Of a DNA stretch of 64,000 nt, positions 49,684 to 60,753 are shown piece after piece. Within the stretch, counting starts at the first letter, position 1, and each line of letters starts with the position of its first letter. The notes beneath the pieces were generated by a model. It did no database searches. It saw only the letters and a list, made by a program, of their open reading frames with translations, and was not told the origin of the DNA. Made by a program: the position numbers and the translations under genes. The DNA is from Isoetes taiwanensis (lineage: Eukaryota > Streptophyta > Lycopodiopsida > Isoetales > Isoetaceae): positions 560,001 through 624,000 of the forward strand of contig JAJEKV010000156.1 in the NCBI GenBank assembly GCA_021234155.1, read 5' to 3'.

Positions 49684-50065
49684 AGCAAATCTAGATGCCA
49701 GATTTAACTTACCCCTGCTATTAGAAGCCAAGCATATAAATCTTTATGACATTCTTATAGAATCGGATAATGCCTTATCCCCAAAAAGTAGGTTCCATTA
49801 CAAGGCTGCGTAATTTAAAGTTGGTGAAAGGCAGAATGTAATGCTAGAAAAGCTAAGAAGTGGTAACTTATCCATTAAGGTGCATCCAAAATCATTAGAG
49901 ACACATCTTCTCTTTAAGACAGATCTAAGAAACTGAAGTTTTGCATATGTCTGCCAGCTACTAAAGTGCTAGACCACAAGGGGCATACACTATTTTGAAG
50001 CTTGCTGCAAAGATAAGTAGAGTTGGCTAATTGGAAATAAGAATTTAGACTAAAGATGGCACTAA

Positions 50066-50162
50066 ACACTGACATTGTCTTTGTGTTCTTTATAAGGGCA
50101 TAAGATCCCCACGCCAGATCTTGTTTTTGAGTATCATCAAGCCAGTTTGCCATAAGTAGTTT
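50066..50162 (-). other. Candidate upstream exon of the GAF-like gene
   Basis: After a GTAGCAG acceptor the frame reads LLMANWLDDTQKQDLAWGSY, then ALIKNTKTMSV. The 3' border is uncertain (a weak GTGTTT donor). It has the same strand and plausible content, but no proof of linkage. Confidence 0.35.
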
Positions 50163-50169
50163 CTGCTAC

Positions 50170-53100
50170 GAATTGTAAGGGAGCTCTGCTCTTACTGAAG
50201 TGTTCGATCCCTGTATTTGGAGGAATTGAATTAGTTAGTTTTTACCAATTCATGATCATCACTTTAATAAGAATGTGAAGTTTCATACTTTCAAGAATCT
50301 CTGAAAAAAAGGAAGTATCCCCGCCACAGCTATTAAGAGAATGCCTACAGCGTCCGATCTTTATGCTCCAGGAGGGAAAAAGAAAAGGGGAGATTACAGA
50401 GGCCCAGTATAGCACTTGACAAACAATAAATAATATACCAGTTGGGATGCAACGATGGGATCAGGGGTAGTAAAGTGATTCAACAGTAAAAGTGAACCAA
50501 GTGAAAATCCAATAATCCTAGGCAATTTAGATTCGTCGAGACCAGGAAATTCCTGGTCTCCAACAACAAATTGTACAGTTCCCTAAAACCAACAAATTAT
50601 ACAGTTCAAAGAGGATAAATAACCTATAACAAGTTCTAAATATTGGAATTGCGGCTATGGCCTGATACAACAATGTTGTATAGAGTCAAGATTGTACTCA
50701 TTCTTGTCCCATGCTTCTTTCTTTTTCTGGCCTCCATCCTTCTTTGTGGCCATTTGTCATGCCTCCATTGCGCATCTTTCTCATGGTTCAAGCCATTGGG
50801 TCATCCTTACTATGAAGCATTGTCTATAAGGAAAAGTTGCAGATACGAGAAAATGCATCTACTGCTACCCATATTGGACCAGTCTCTGAGTGGTGGGAAG
50901 AAAGGCAATAGGGATGATCCATAATGCTAGCAGGATCTGCCACTGCCGAATTAGTTTTGCATTCAGTACGACCACTATGCTCCTAGCACATTTGTTCTTC
51001 TTTTCAGTAGTCTGTTATAATTAACCCCATATAAACCAGGCTTAGGTTTATCTCCGAGAAAGGTCAGGCCAGGTCTACACAAGGGTTACATGCTTTGTTT
51101 ATCAGTTGATCATCATGACCTTCCTTTAACATTTCCAAGAAGAAAGTAACGATGAGAGATGGCACCAAATCAGTATCTTGATTCAGGAAATAACTTGATC
51201 TATTGGTTGCTCGGGGTATGTGTGCTACTAAAAGGTGTGATGTTTTTTCACAGTTTTCTTGCTGCTCAAGCTTAAGCATAAGCCAAGCAGCGGAAATCAT
51301 GGACCATGCTTATACTTTAACCCTGTTACTTGCAGCTAATTTGAACATGTGAAGCTTTGCAGTTTAAAAAATAAATCAAATGCTGAATGCATGGACTAAC
51401 TGAGTGTGAAACGAAATATCGAAACATCCATATATGAAGGCATCGTTGGTTCCTTATTTGTCAAGTGACAGATGATGGACGGTGCTTTCTGTTTCCAAAT
51501 GTTCGAAGGAAAGCATAGATGCACAAAGCAAGGCCTGTGGCTGCTGCCTACTACCTTAACCGAGGCATGCCAAAGCGGATGGACAATAGCAGATGCCATC
51601 ACCAAAATCTCGGGACTTTAACATGAATTGGATTTTGTTTTATCCTCCATGTAGTCAAGAGGCAATAAATTTAAAGAGGGGGTCGCCATAGCCAGATGTT
51701 GTGTCTGTATTGCTAGTTATCCAATTCAAACAGCAGCAGTGATGGCGCTCGAAATTGTGGACTCTTCCTTCTGCCACCTTTTTCCCCAGCAGATAAAGCG
51801 AGATTACATCCGCCATCCTACAAACAAGAGGTCGTGAATATCGCGGCCGCGAAGTTCATAAGCAACTAAAAAGTTCTACTACAAAACGACAACTGGGAGA
51901 TAAAAAAAATGCTAAGGACTTTCGCCACCGCGATCTTATCGAGCATTGGCAAGAACGCGGTCGCGCTTTCTGCAAGCATTCACACTAGCTGTTTAGTTAA
52001 GAACTCATGTGGAAAACACATGTTGAGATTAGCATGTGGCTTCGACTCATACTTATAAATATATCGGAGTTCTTAAGTAAATAGCAAGTGTAGATGGTTG
52101 AAGATATCGCGACCGCGATCTCGTCGAGCACAAGAGTTAAAGCATTGACTTCCAGACTAAAGCATTACTCTTACCTCACAGGTCTGGAAATGGTGGCGTC
52201 AACGACTCCTTGTAGCCAATGACCCGTCAGAAGCTACAGTGCCATAAAAACATGTTTTGTATCATCCACAAGGAGAAAGAAAGCATATATTTGAAACACG
52301 TGAACATTGTATAATAAACACAGCAGAGTGCACAGGTTTGCTGAGAACATCTATTTTTAAATATTCTAATCCAAAATATCAGCACAACTATTTCATAGTC
52401 CATGAGCATCTAATATTGACATTATCAAGATGGTGAATATAAAAATGGATTATTATACAAGATGCTATGCATGAGCATCGTTTTTGTGATCATGTTCATA
52501 TCAAGAAAGTTCTTGTAGATTCTCTCCTGATTTCAACTACACATTGGCTAACATATCCACAACAATAAATGTTGACTAATCTAGACATATAAATTTGCTT
52601 TAGGTTAGATTACATTCCTATGTTCTATTTCATTTTGGTGACACATGATTTCCTTCTTTTTTGTTACAAAATTTTGGTGGAGTTTTTCGGTTTTGTTCTT
52701 AGGGACTTTGGGGAGAGTTTAGACTCTAGGCTGGCAATGGCAAGTAGTAGCAGATGTGTAAAGATCCCGCAGGACTGAAGAGATACTGCATAGGATTCCT
52801 TCTATTAGATAGAAGTAAAAGAAGAGGAAGGGCAAATCAGATGTAGCAAATGAATTATCTAAAGAAGCAGCAGCAAGAGACGACAATTATGGCAACGACT
52901 ACGATGATATCGGCGATGACAATTGTTTTTTAAGACCATGGAGCGGTTGCATAGCTAACTGTCCCGCCCTTGCTTCATCCTTTCAAATATGTAAGTTCTT
53001 TAAATTTATTGAATTGAGGCTATTGTTATGAACCTACTCAAATCAAAAATAAGGAAAAATATGTAAGAAATATAAGAGCAAGTTGCAAAGCATACACTGG

Positions 53101-54400
53101 AACAGTGAATATACTTGATAGAACAGAGCAGAATATAAGGACTTTAAGCCCATCACACATGAGGTCACATGTTCTAGTATGACCATCAGTCTACTAATGA
53201 CTTTAAAATGCATTGCCCTGAGGTCATAAAGTCTGAAATTGTCCATATGTAATATATAATCACAGAAGCAAATCGAGACCTGGAATGCATTCGGATTGGC
53301 TACCTGTGGAACATATATGTACTAATTACTAAAGGTGTATTATACTATAGATATGTGTAATCAATAAGTGACTCAAGTCCTCCAAAAAAAAGGGGAACCC
53401 AGCGTGAACTAGAAAACCTAGACTACACATCTACCTCGGTCAATCTCTTGGCAGTATTATCATCCATATGATGCTAGTTTGGCTCATATTGGTCGTACCT
53501 TTTACCTATTTATCTTTCGATGCTATAGTAGTTTCAACCGGTTAAGACTTTGTTCCTCTTTAAAATCATGTAAGCATCACATAGCAATACTATCACCTTT
53601 TTTTACTTATGTCTATGCATTAAAATCATTATAGTAATACTAAGAAAAAACCTTTTCATAAATCTTACATTCTCAAATGAATATACCAGCCCTGTCCTAA
53701 ATTAATCAAGCCAATATTATTGTCTTTTCCAATCCGTGTTTAATACTTATATTCTGTAGCCTTTCTAGACCAATTCTCAGTTAGTCATCTAGATCGCGTA
53801 GATTATTGGTGCAGAAATATTATGTATTAAGTGTAGTATATGGTCCAATTCCAAACACTCTCATACTTTATAAATAATACATTTGTATGTATTATCTTAA
53901 AACGGAATTCTGGGATAGTATTTCCATCATAGTATTATCAAAAATGGATGCAAGAATTAACTTTGGTTTTGCTTGAAATATCTGTGCCATTACAAGTATT
54001 ACAGACCTAGTTCATTAGAGCTTCTGGAATATCATATATTCATGAGGTGGTAAGTATACAAAAAATAACTAATATACATGTTTAAGTACAAAATAACCTG
54101 ATTGCTTCAATAAGCCTTTTTCAGTTGCCAGGATGTATATTTTAATGACTGTTGTCAATCTGAGCCAGCATAATATGACCGTGAAAATAACTAGGCTAAG
54201 GATATGTCTGTCATCATTTGTATATCATAGCCAAAACTTGATTACAACCATATCTTGAAAATTATGTTATATACTAAAATACTCAAGTTTTAACTAATGA
54301 AAAACCCTGAAATCCACAATTGAAATAGCTCTTATCCATTGTTATTGCTTCTGCCATCTTTATGCCATTAAATCAGCATCTTAATCTTCTAGAAACCCAC
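50170..54400. other. Intergenic or intronic, nothing firm
   Basis: Mostly AT-rich, with no recognised domain, RNA or repeat. A GC-richer stretch at 51700-52000 contains CGCGACCGCGATCT-like palindromes and may be a promoter region. Confidence 0.4.
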
Positions 54401-54897
54401 CATCCTTTAAGCCAGAATAACACACAAAGCAAAAGTAACAATGGAAAGAAAATCCTATACCTACAACCAACTAGTACCCTGTTAGTCAAGGGGGGTTCAC
54501 AGCCATCCTTTAAGCCAAAATAACACACAAAGCAAAAGTAACAATGGAGGAAGAAGAAGAAGAAGATTTTTTAACGTCCACGAAAACCCAATCAGGTTAT
54601 GGGACCATTACATGAAAGAAGGGTGTAAGCCCAAACAAGAGCTCGGGGACAACGCCCCATCGTAGAAGCCTAAATTAGTATATATACATGCTAAGGGCAA
54701 GTGCCCAAACTAAATGAAAGTTATTTGTTCTGATGATATGGTGCTGCTACTGCTGAGAGACCCTAGACATAGCCTGTCCACGGATTAGAAGGCCAATGGT
54801 CTAGGATAATTGCTGCTAACCAATGGTCTGGTAATGGAAAGAAAATCCTATACCTACAGCCAACTAGTACCTTGTTAGTCAAGGGGGGTTCACAGAG
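54401..54897. repeat. Nested duplication around a LINE 3' end
   Basis: CATCCTTTAAGCCARAATAA recurs at 54401 and 54504, and AATGGAAAGAAAATCCTATA (through GGTTCACAG) at 54440 and 54835. Between them, 54548-54660 on the minus strand ends GGTCCCATAACCTGATTGGG, then GTGGACGTTAAAAAATC and (TTC)n. These match the 3' tail of the LINE at 27095-27182. Confidence 0.7.
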
Positions 54898-55062
54898 TTT
54901 TAGCCGTACAATAAAGCATGATTTCATTAATTGGAGACATTAACGAGATTTTGAGAATTTTGACCTCAGCTAATCTAGTCAAGCAGAAGTATTTTCTTCT
55001 ACTTCTAAAGCACGAGTATCCATCAAAATTATTAATTGCCACCCAAGTATTACGTGGCCAAC

Positions 55063-55170
55063 CCACCACTATTATTGATGGTAGATATATACACCACTAT
55101 TATTGATGGTAGATACATACACCACTATTATTGATAGTAGATACATACACCATTATTATTCATGGGTATA
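55063..55170. repeat. 29-bp minisatellite, four units
   Basis: CACCACTATTATTGATGGTA starts at about 55063, 55092 and 55120, with a diverged copy at 55150. Confidence 0.85.
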
Positions 55171-55479
55171 AATATATCCACACTTGAATGCAGGAGGCAT
55201 TCATTTGCAATGTCTCGGCATTCCGGATCTGCTACCGATAGAGCACTGTCGTCTGTTCGATCTGAAGATATCGAGACCATCACTTGCTCCATGACTTACA
55301 ATGATCTGAATAAATGCATAATGAGGGGTGTCCACCTTGATCCCTACTTGCAATCTATAGCTAATCGTCGCGAGATGGATTCTCTCGGTTACCACCATGT
55401 TGTTATCCATCTCGTGTGGCTTCCAGAGCACGACACATACGAGATTAACTCGTTGACCTTGCGTGGTCACGCCGAGTAA
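55162..55479 (+). CDS. Unrecognised small ORF
   Basis: A 105-codon frame (MGINISTLECRRHSF... ending LTLRGHAE). I recognise no domain. Its start overlaps the minisatellite and it converges with the minus-strand transposon gene. A short real gene or a chance frame are both possible. Confidence 0.25.
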   Translation: MGINISTLECRRHSFAMSRHSGSATDRALSSVRSEDIETITCSMTYNDLNKCIMRGVHLDPYLQSIANRREMDSLGYHHVVIHLVWLPEHDTYEINSLTLRGHAE

Positions 55480-55688
55480 CTGTTGTGATGCTTTGTGTGC
55501 TTTAGGTGTATCCAGCGTTTATTCATCAATATATAATGTCGTAATGTATAAGTGCTCTTGTGCTATTATGAAGAATGCAGAGCATAATAAAAAGTAACTA
55601 ATTTATTGTACCTAGAAAGCATAATCTCTATTGCTTTTGATGCTTAAGTATGTTCCCTCTCATCTGCTGCATCTTTGGTCAATAATTC

Positions 55689-58600
55689 CTATAGCTGTTT
55701 CGCTACAATTGCGGGTAACACAACCATTTGCGGCCTGTCCTGTTGAGCATAAGACGCACCTTTCCTTGCTACAGTCTCCCACCAAGATACAAACACTTCT
55801 TCGTAATGAGGAAGAGTGGGGTCTTGCACAGGGTCCTCTTCAGCAAACGCTATCCACGTAGGACATGAGTCTGCTGGTCTGATGAGCAAAAGCATACCTT
55901 TCTTCACATCCTGGTATGGATCGAATATTTCAACTGGGTTTTGTGGTTTATTCTTTGCAGCCCCGACGTAGTGGGGTGGCGGTGTTTAATCGTCATGCAT
56001 TACGGAATCGGGTTCATCTAGCATGGCTTGTCTAGTTATAGGCCAAAAGTCTTTGATTTCCTCCATCCCAGATGGAATTTCCCCATGTGCATGCATCAAA
56101 TTTGACCAATAGTCAATAACCTCGTTCATGTAGGCAGCGGACCATGAGTTCATTCCAACATGAGAGATATTTGCCCAATGCATCATGTATTTCGTCAATG
56201 GACGATCTCAAAGCACCTATATCCCTTAGTGTTGCATATGGCTTCACAGCCTTCGGTACTCCAATTGGTATTGTTGGCTTACCATTAGCATCTGCCTTCC
56301 GCATTCTTATTCCATTCTCAGGCAACCATTCCCGATGCCCTGGCCTCATCTTGTAATACATGAGCAACCAACCATCTTTCATGAGAAACTTGAAAAGCAA
56401 GGGCTCCAAGTGACCAATCAAGCAATCCTTCTTGTCTAGAATGTAATCTTTCACAAACGATTTCCAATCAGGAACTTCAGTTACCAGATAAGGTGTCGAT
56501 GCTTTGATGCTACATTCTCGAAATAGCTGCATAAGTTCAGGAATAGCGAGTGCATTCGACCTGCGCAGCAAAGTTGAGTAATTTCCAAATAGTGCATCGA
56601 TGTCATCATGGGTGTGGCCATCCATCATGAAGCCAAGCTGGACCTGATCAAAAACCCCTAACTATACAAGATAAGAAAGGTAAGAGAAATAATATCTATT
56701 CTTGTTCTGGCCAGAGCAATTGTCTAGTTGCAGATAGAGTCTCCTTGGTAGTTGTTTAGTGTGGGCTGGAGCTTTTGGTGGAGCTAAGAACTCTTGTCCA
56801 TTGCTATTCTTTTAACAAAGTTTAAAATGAAACGCACTTATTTGCTGGAAACGCACTTCAAAAGGAATCTTTGAAAGATTCCCTAAAATTCCCTTTAAAA
56901 AGTCCATTTTTAAGATTTTTTTGTGACAGGTGTGACAATTTAAGTAATTTAGGTACCATTTTTGAGGGGTTGATTGAACATAACTTTCATGCAAAAATTT
57001 TAAATAGCAATTTTCATCCTCCTAAACTAGAACAAAAAATAATTACTTTTATAAAGTGTAGCAAAAAAGGGGCAATAAAAAAAATAGCAAGGGTAATAGA
57101 GTGACAAAGAAGTGATATATTCATGGTTGTGAAAATTGTACAAAATTATGAACAAAATTGTCAAAAATATAGGACATTTTGACAGACAATCATCGCCTGC
57201 ACTTTCTGTTTTTTACATGTTCGAGTCATCGGACAAACTTACATTTTGCAGCAAGATCAGGATGCATCTCATCCTCCGACTCATTTAATCCCTGATCACT
57301 TGAGCCTTCATCCTCAGCTTCACTCTCAAAACTGGATGTACTCGAACGATCTTCTTCCTCACTGTCTACAAGTGAGTCCTCATCATCATCTTTTTTGGCC
57401 ACCTTTCTAAGTTGTTTGTCTAATCCACATGCCGAGCCTTATTAAAGTTTGAGTGACCATATCGTAACTTATTAGCAGCAAATGTAACAAAGTCATATGC
57501 AAGAACCTTCACTTGGATAGATCTATGACAAAGAATTGCTTGCTTTGGACTTTGCTCTCTTTCCCACTCCTCGCTTTTACCATCTCCAAAGTATAACTCC
57601 CATCGAAAAGCACCGGCAAAGATTTGTTCTCATCCAAAGTGCACTTTTTAATTGAGTGGGAATTCCATCCTCTCTTGTTACCTCCAAGACTTTAGCTAGC
57701 CGTGAACGGCTTCCCCAGATTCATCATTATCATTTGGGACGGTTTATGAGCATTCCTTTCTCAAATCTCGAGACCGAACCGGATACTCGAGCAACTTGTT
57801 GTGCCGCGGCGTCTGGGGCGGTGTACATGACTCTGTCATCTTCATCCGAGCTAGCCAATATCTCTACATGTTCCTCTTGATTATCAACTTGCACAGGGGA
57901 GAGTTTGCCTAGATGGCCGCTTGAAGGTAACCGGTCTTCGACCTTGTAATGAAGCTTGCAAAATGTCACGCTGTCGGTGAAAAAAAACCGAGGCCACTAT
58001 AAAGCATCCGCCTCCCCAAAATGGTTAGAGCACGATCAATACTTGTCTCAATAAAATCCAATGATTTGTTTGAGTCAAATGCTCTTCCCTCCTTTTTACT
58101 CTTTGTGATTTCTTTCAAGCTTTTTAAAGGCATTTTACTCAGCAGAGAGCATGGAACTAGTATTGGGGATGGTGCGAATGAATTGAATACACCGGGTCGC
58201 CATCGCAAAGATGTGGCATATTTCTTTTCTTGTAAGATGGCCCCGCCATCTACAAGTGAAATTTTGATCCGATGTTGAAATGTAATGTTTCTCAAGGGCT
58301 CAATAGCACGGTGACCCAGTTGATCTCTTGAAAAATCCATTCTTTGAAATCATAAGTTTCTTCCAATAACTCGATGTCCGGACGAGGATTGTAGGAATCT
58401 TGGATAACCTCAATCATTGCTGGTAGGTCGAGAGCTTTTTTTCGAAAGCAAGACGCTTAGAGAACCCATCAACATCCGATCAATTTGGTCGTGGTATGAC
58501 CAACAAGCGTGAAACCAATCTTCACCTTCTTGAAGATTTGTTTCTCTACTAGCATAGCATGTAAGCAAACAATGCCGATTCTTATTTTCCCTTGTCGTGT

Positions 58601-60309
58601 TGTCTAGTCAAGATACGTAACCAACCGGTGGTATATGTTCTAGATTGGAAAGAAGCTTATTCAATATTGTGATAGTGAGATTTGGATCAGCATGAATGTT
58701 TGGATAATTCAAAATGCCTTGCAAGATAGTTTTCCATTAAATACCATAGCACCAACAACATGCGGATGTATGAAATCTTCTTCAACAAAGATCCTTAGGC
58801 ACATTGACAAAATGTGGTAGGGTGGTCTTCTTTCGTCCATTCCATCAATAACAACCGATATGTAGTTGAGTGGTTGTTCCAAAGTGCTTTCTTCCTATGT
58901 TTTGTCAATTTTCTCCTTTCCAAAGATTGTTGTTCTCTCGTGGCTTGTTCGGTTTCTCCTTCAATGCATAAAAATGAAAATATGTTTAGGAAAGAACCTA
59001 CTTTTAAGTAGAACTAGGCAAGAACACGCCCCGAAGCTTACTTTTAGTGTGAAGTGTCCTTGCATTTTTTGTCTCGAGCTTTTAATTCAGAGCATGTAGC
59101 ACAAACAGACATCCTATGCTTTCTAGGAATGGACACTTGTGAGAAAACTCTTTTTTCCGTGAGCACAAGAAAGTAAGAGTAGCGGACAAAGCCGTTCTCC
59201 AAACCTCAACACACATCTCCTTATAATTATCGTAGACTTCTTTGTTTCGCGGAAATTGTCACTCAAGTGGTACATAGGGCTATTAGGGAGTTTCTCACAA
59301 GACTCCTTAAAGAAACCTTCCATCCAGAAACACATTGAAGGGCATGAATTCTGGGTTATGCCTCCCGAATGGCAAGAGTCATTGATGCCCGGATTCTTGT
59401 CGCCTTTTCTTCAGCGGTCAAAGTCGTCACGCTGCCTAAAGCATGAATCAATTTGAAGGCCGTTTGACAGACGGTGTGGCCACCAGCTGTGTAAGTAAAC
59501 TTATCACCATCATCTGGCCTAATATTGAAGGCTAAGTAGCCCCTTTGGTCTAGCAGAGTCATTGAACTGTAACTATCACGAATCAACCTCAATTCCTTTA
59601 GTCCAATCTTAAGCAAACAACGTTGAGAACAACAGTGCTTTGTATGTGTTGCCCGCAAGTGAGCCTCGTCCATGAGTTTCTTTCTTCTAACAGGTTGTAC
59701 ATGCTTTCTTGTGTAAGTTACGCTTTAAGATTCTTACTTGCGTGGGCTTTGAATTCAACATAGAGTCTTGTGGCTTTGGTAGGTCCTCGCCCCGAGAGAT
59801 CAACATGAGGTGTTTCTTCGTCTAGAGAGATCAACTTGAGGTGTACTTGTAGATGCTGATAGGTTTGGTGTGTGCAAGTCCCGGGGGAGGTGCTTTCCCT
59901 CTCTCTGGGAAAAAGTAATCGAGGTTGGTGACGTAGTTGACCAGCTCCCCGGTGTCGAGAGAACGGGGAGTTGCGGTCACGACCGCTCCCACTTGTTGTA
60001 GTACCATTTAAGCGAAATTGATGGAGTTGGCGTGATTTGCCTCGGGGATTTAGCCTACGATTGGACTATGGGACGATACTAAAATGAAGTGGAGGAGGTA
60101 GTCTGACCTCTCTAGCCCGAGGTGGGGTAAAACGACCGGTGGGGGCAAATGACGCTCGGGAGCAGGGGTGTGGTGGAGTAAATTGAACCGGTGGTGGAAG
60201 CCGAGGTGGTCGTGCTGGAGTAAACTCAACAGAGCTCGGGGTTTGAATATCGGAGGCAGAATTTTCGAGGCTACTTCCAGGTGTCAGTTGAGGGGGTGTG
60301 AATGTCATT
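55689..60309 (-). CDS. Transposon-associated gene of the DUF7869 type
   Basis: Read leftward, homologous-looking blocks appear in the usual order of this family. First is a proline-rich N-terminus (MTFTPPQLTPG..PPRLPPPVQF, 60309-60070). Next is a cysteine-rich block, HCCSQRCLLKIGLKELRLIR, then GGHTVCQTAFKLIHALG (59640-59430). Then comes GHRAIEPLRNITFQ (about 58310), an acidic stretch (EDEDSLVDSEEEDRSSTSSF, about 57400) and the signature exon starting at 56643 (VQLGFMMDGHTHDDIDALFG). Last is a C-terminal block, WIAFAEEDPVQDPTLPHYEE (55860-55780). The GHTHxDID signature belongs to plant and animal transposon proteins thought to act in transposition. Several introns or frameshifts separate the blocks and I could not prove one open frame. 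It runs head to head with the methyltransferase gene. Confidence 0.7.
56113..56643 (-). CDS. DUF7869 signature exon (GHTHDDID)
   Basis: After a TGATCAG acceptor, 177 codons are open from VQLGFMMDGHTHDDIDALFG to CLHERGY and a stop. The HTH-D-ID cluster is the invariant centre of the family. A second frame (56198-55986, ending DEPDSVMHDD) overlaps its 3' end and may be the true continuation after a splice or frameshift. Confidence 0.75.
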   Translation of the reverse strand, partial: VQLGFMMDGHTHDDIDALFGNYSTLLRRSNALAIPELMQLFRECSIKASTPYLVTEVPDWKSFVKDYILDKKDCLIGHLEPLLFKFLMKDGWLLMYYKMRPGHREWLPENGIRMRKADANGKPTIPIGVPKAVKPYATLRDIGALRSSIDEIHDALGKYLSCWNELMVRCLHERGY

Positions 60310-60386
60310 GCAGGAGGAAGCCTGCGAACAGGAGTTGGAGGCTCTGCAGGTTTTTTCTCGAGCCATACCGTAAAGGAAGGGCCATT

Positions 60387-60552
60387 AATCAGTATAAATT
60401 TATACGACGTAAGAGCGCACGGTAAAAGTTTACCGGGGATGGTATAAATTTATACGAGAAGGCAAACTTAGAAGTCAGTAGCAGATCGTATAAATTTATC
60501 TGAGAGATGGTATAAATTTATACGGAGGAGGAAGACACGGTATATATTTAAA
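60387..60552. repeat. Palindromes in the shared promoter region
   Basis: Exact TATAAATTTATA cores are at 60393, 60443 and 60511. Degenerate ones are TATAAATTTATC (60489), TATATATTTAAA (60541) and the related GGTAAAAGTTTACC (60421-60434). They lie just upstream of the minus-strand DUF7869-type gene's first recognisable block. Confidence 0.9.
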
Positions 60553-60693
60553 CGAAAACTCACAGACACTTGTATTGGAAACTTTATGGAGAAACGCTAT
60601 ACGAAATGGCACTTAGCAGGGGTACTTAAGCCCGGCGCCGGCCACCCTATTTTCCATATACGCACATCGGAAGTCGGCGGCGCCAAGGGTCCG

Positions 60694-60704
60694 CCTTTAT
60701 ATAC
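60694..60704 (+). promoter_or_regulatory. TATA box candidate of the methyltransferase gene
   Basis: CTTTATATACC lies about 55 bp upstream of the ATG at 60754, a fitting distance for a short 5' UTR. It is in the GC-rich stretch 60630-60700 between the two palindrome groups. Confidence 0.5.
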
Positions 60705-60753
60705 CCCCTTCTTATTTGCTCTCCGAACGCCTATACGCTTAGTCCATACGGTC

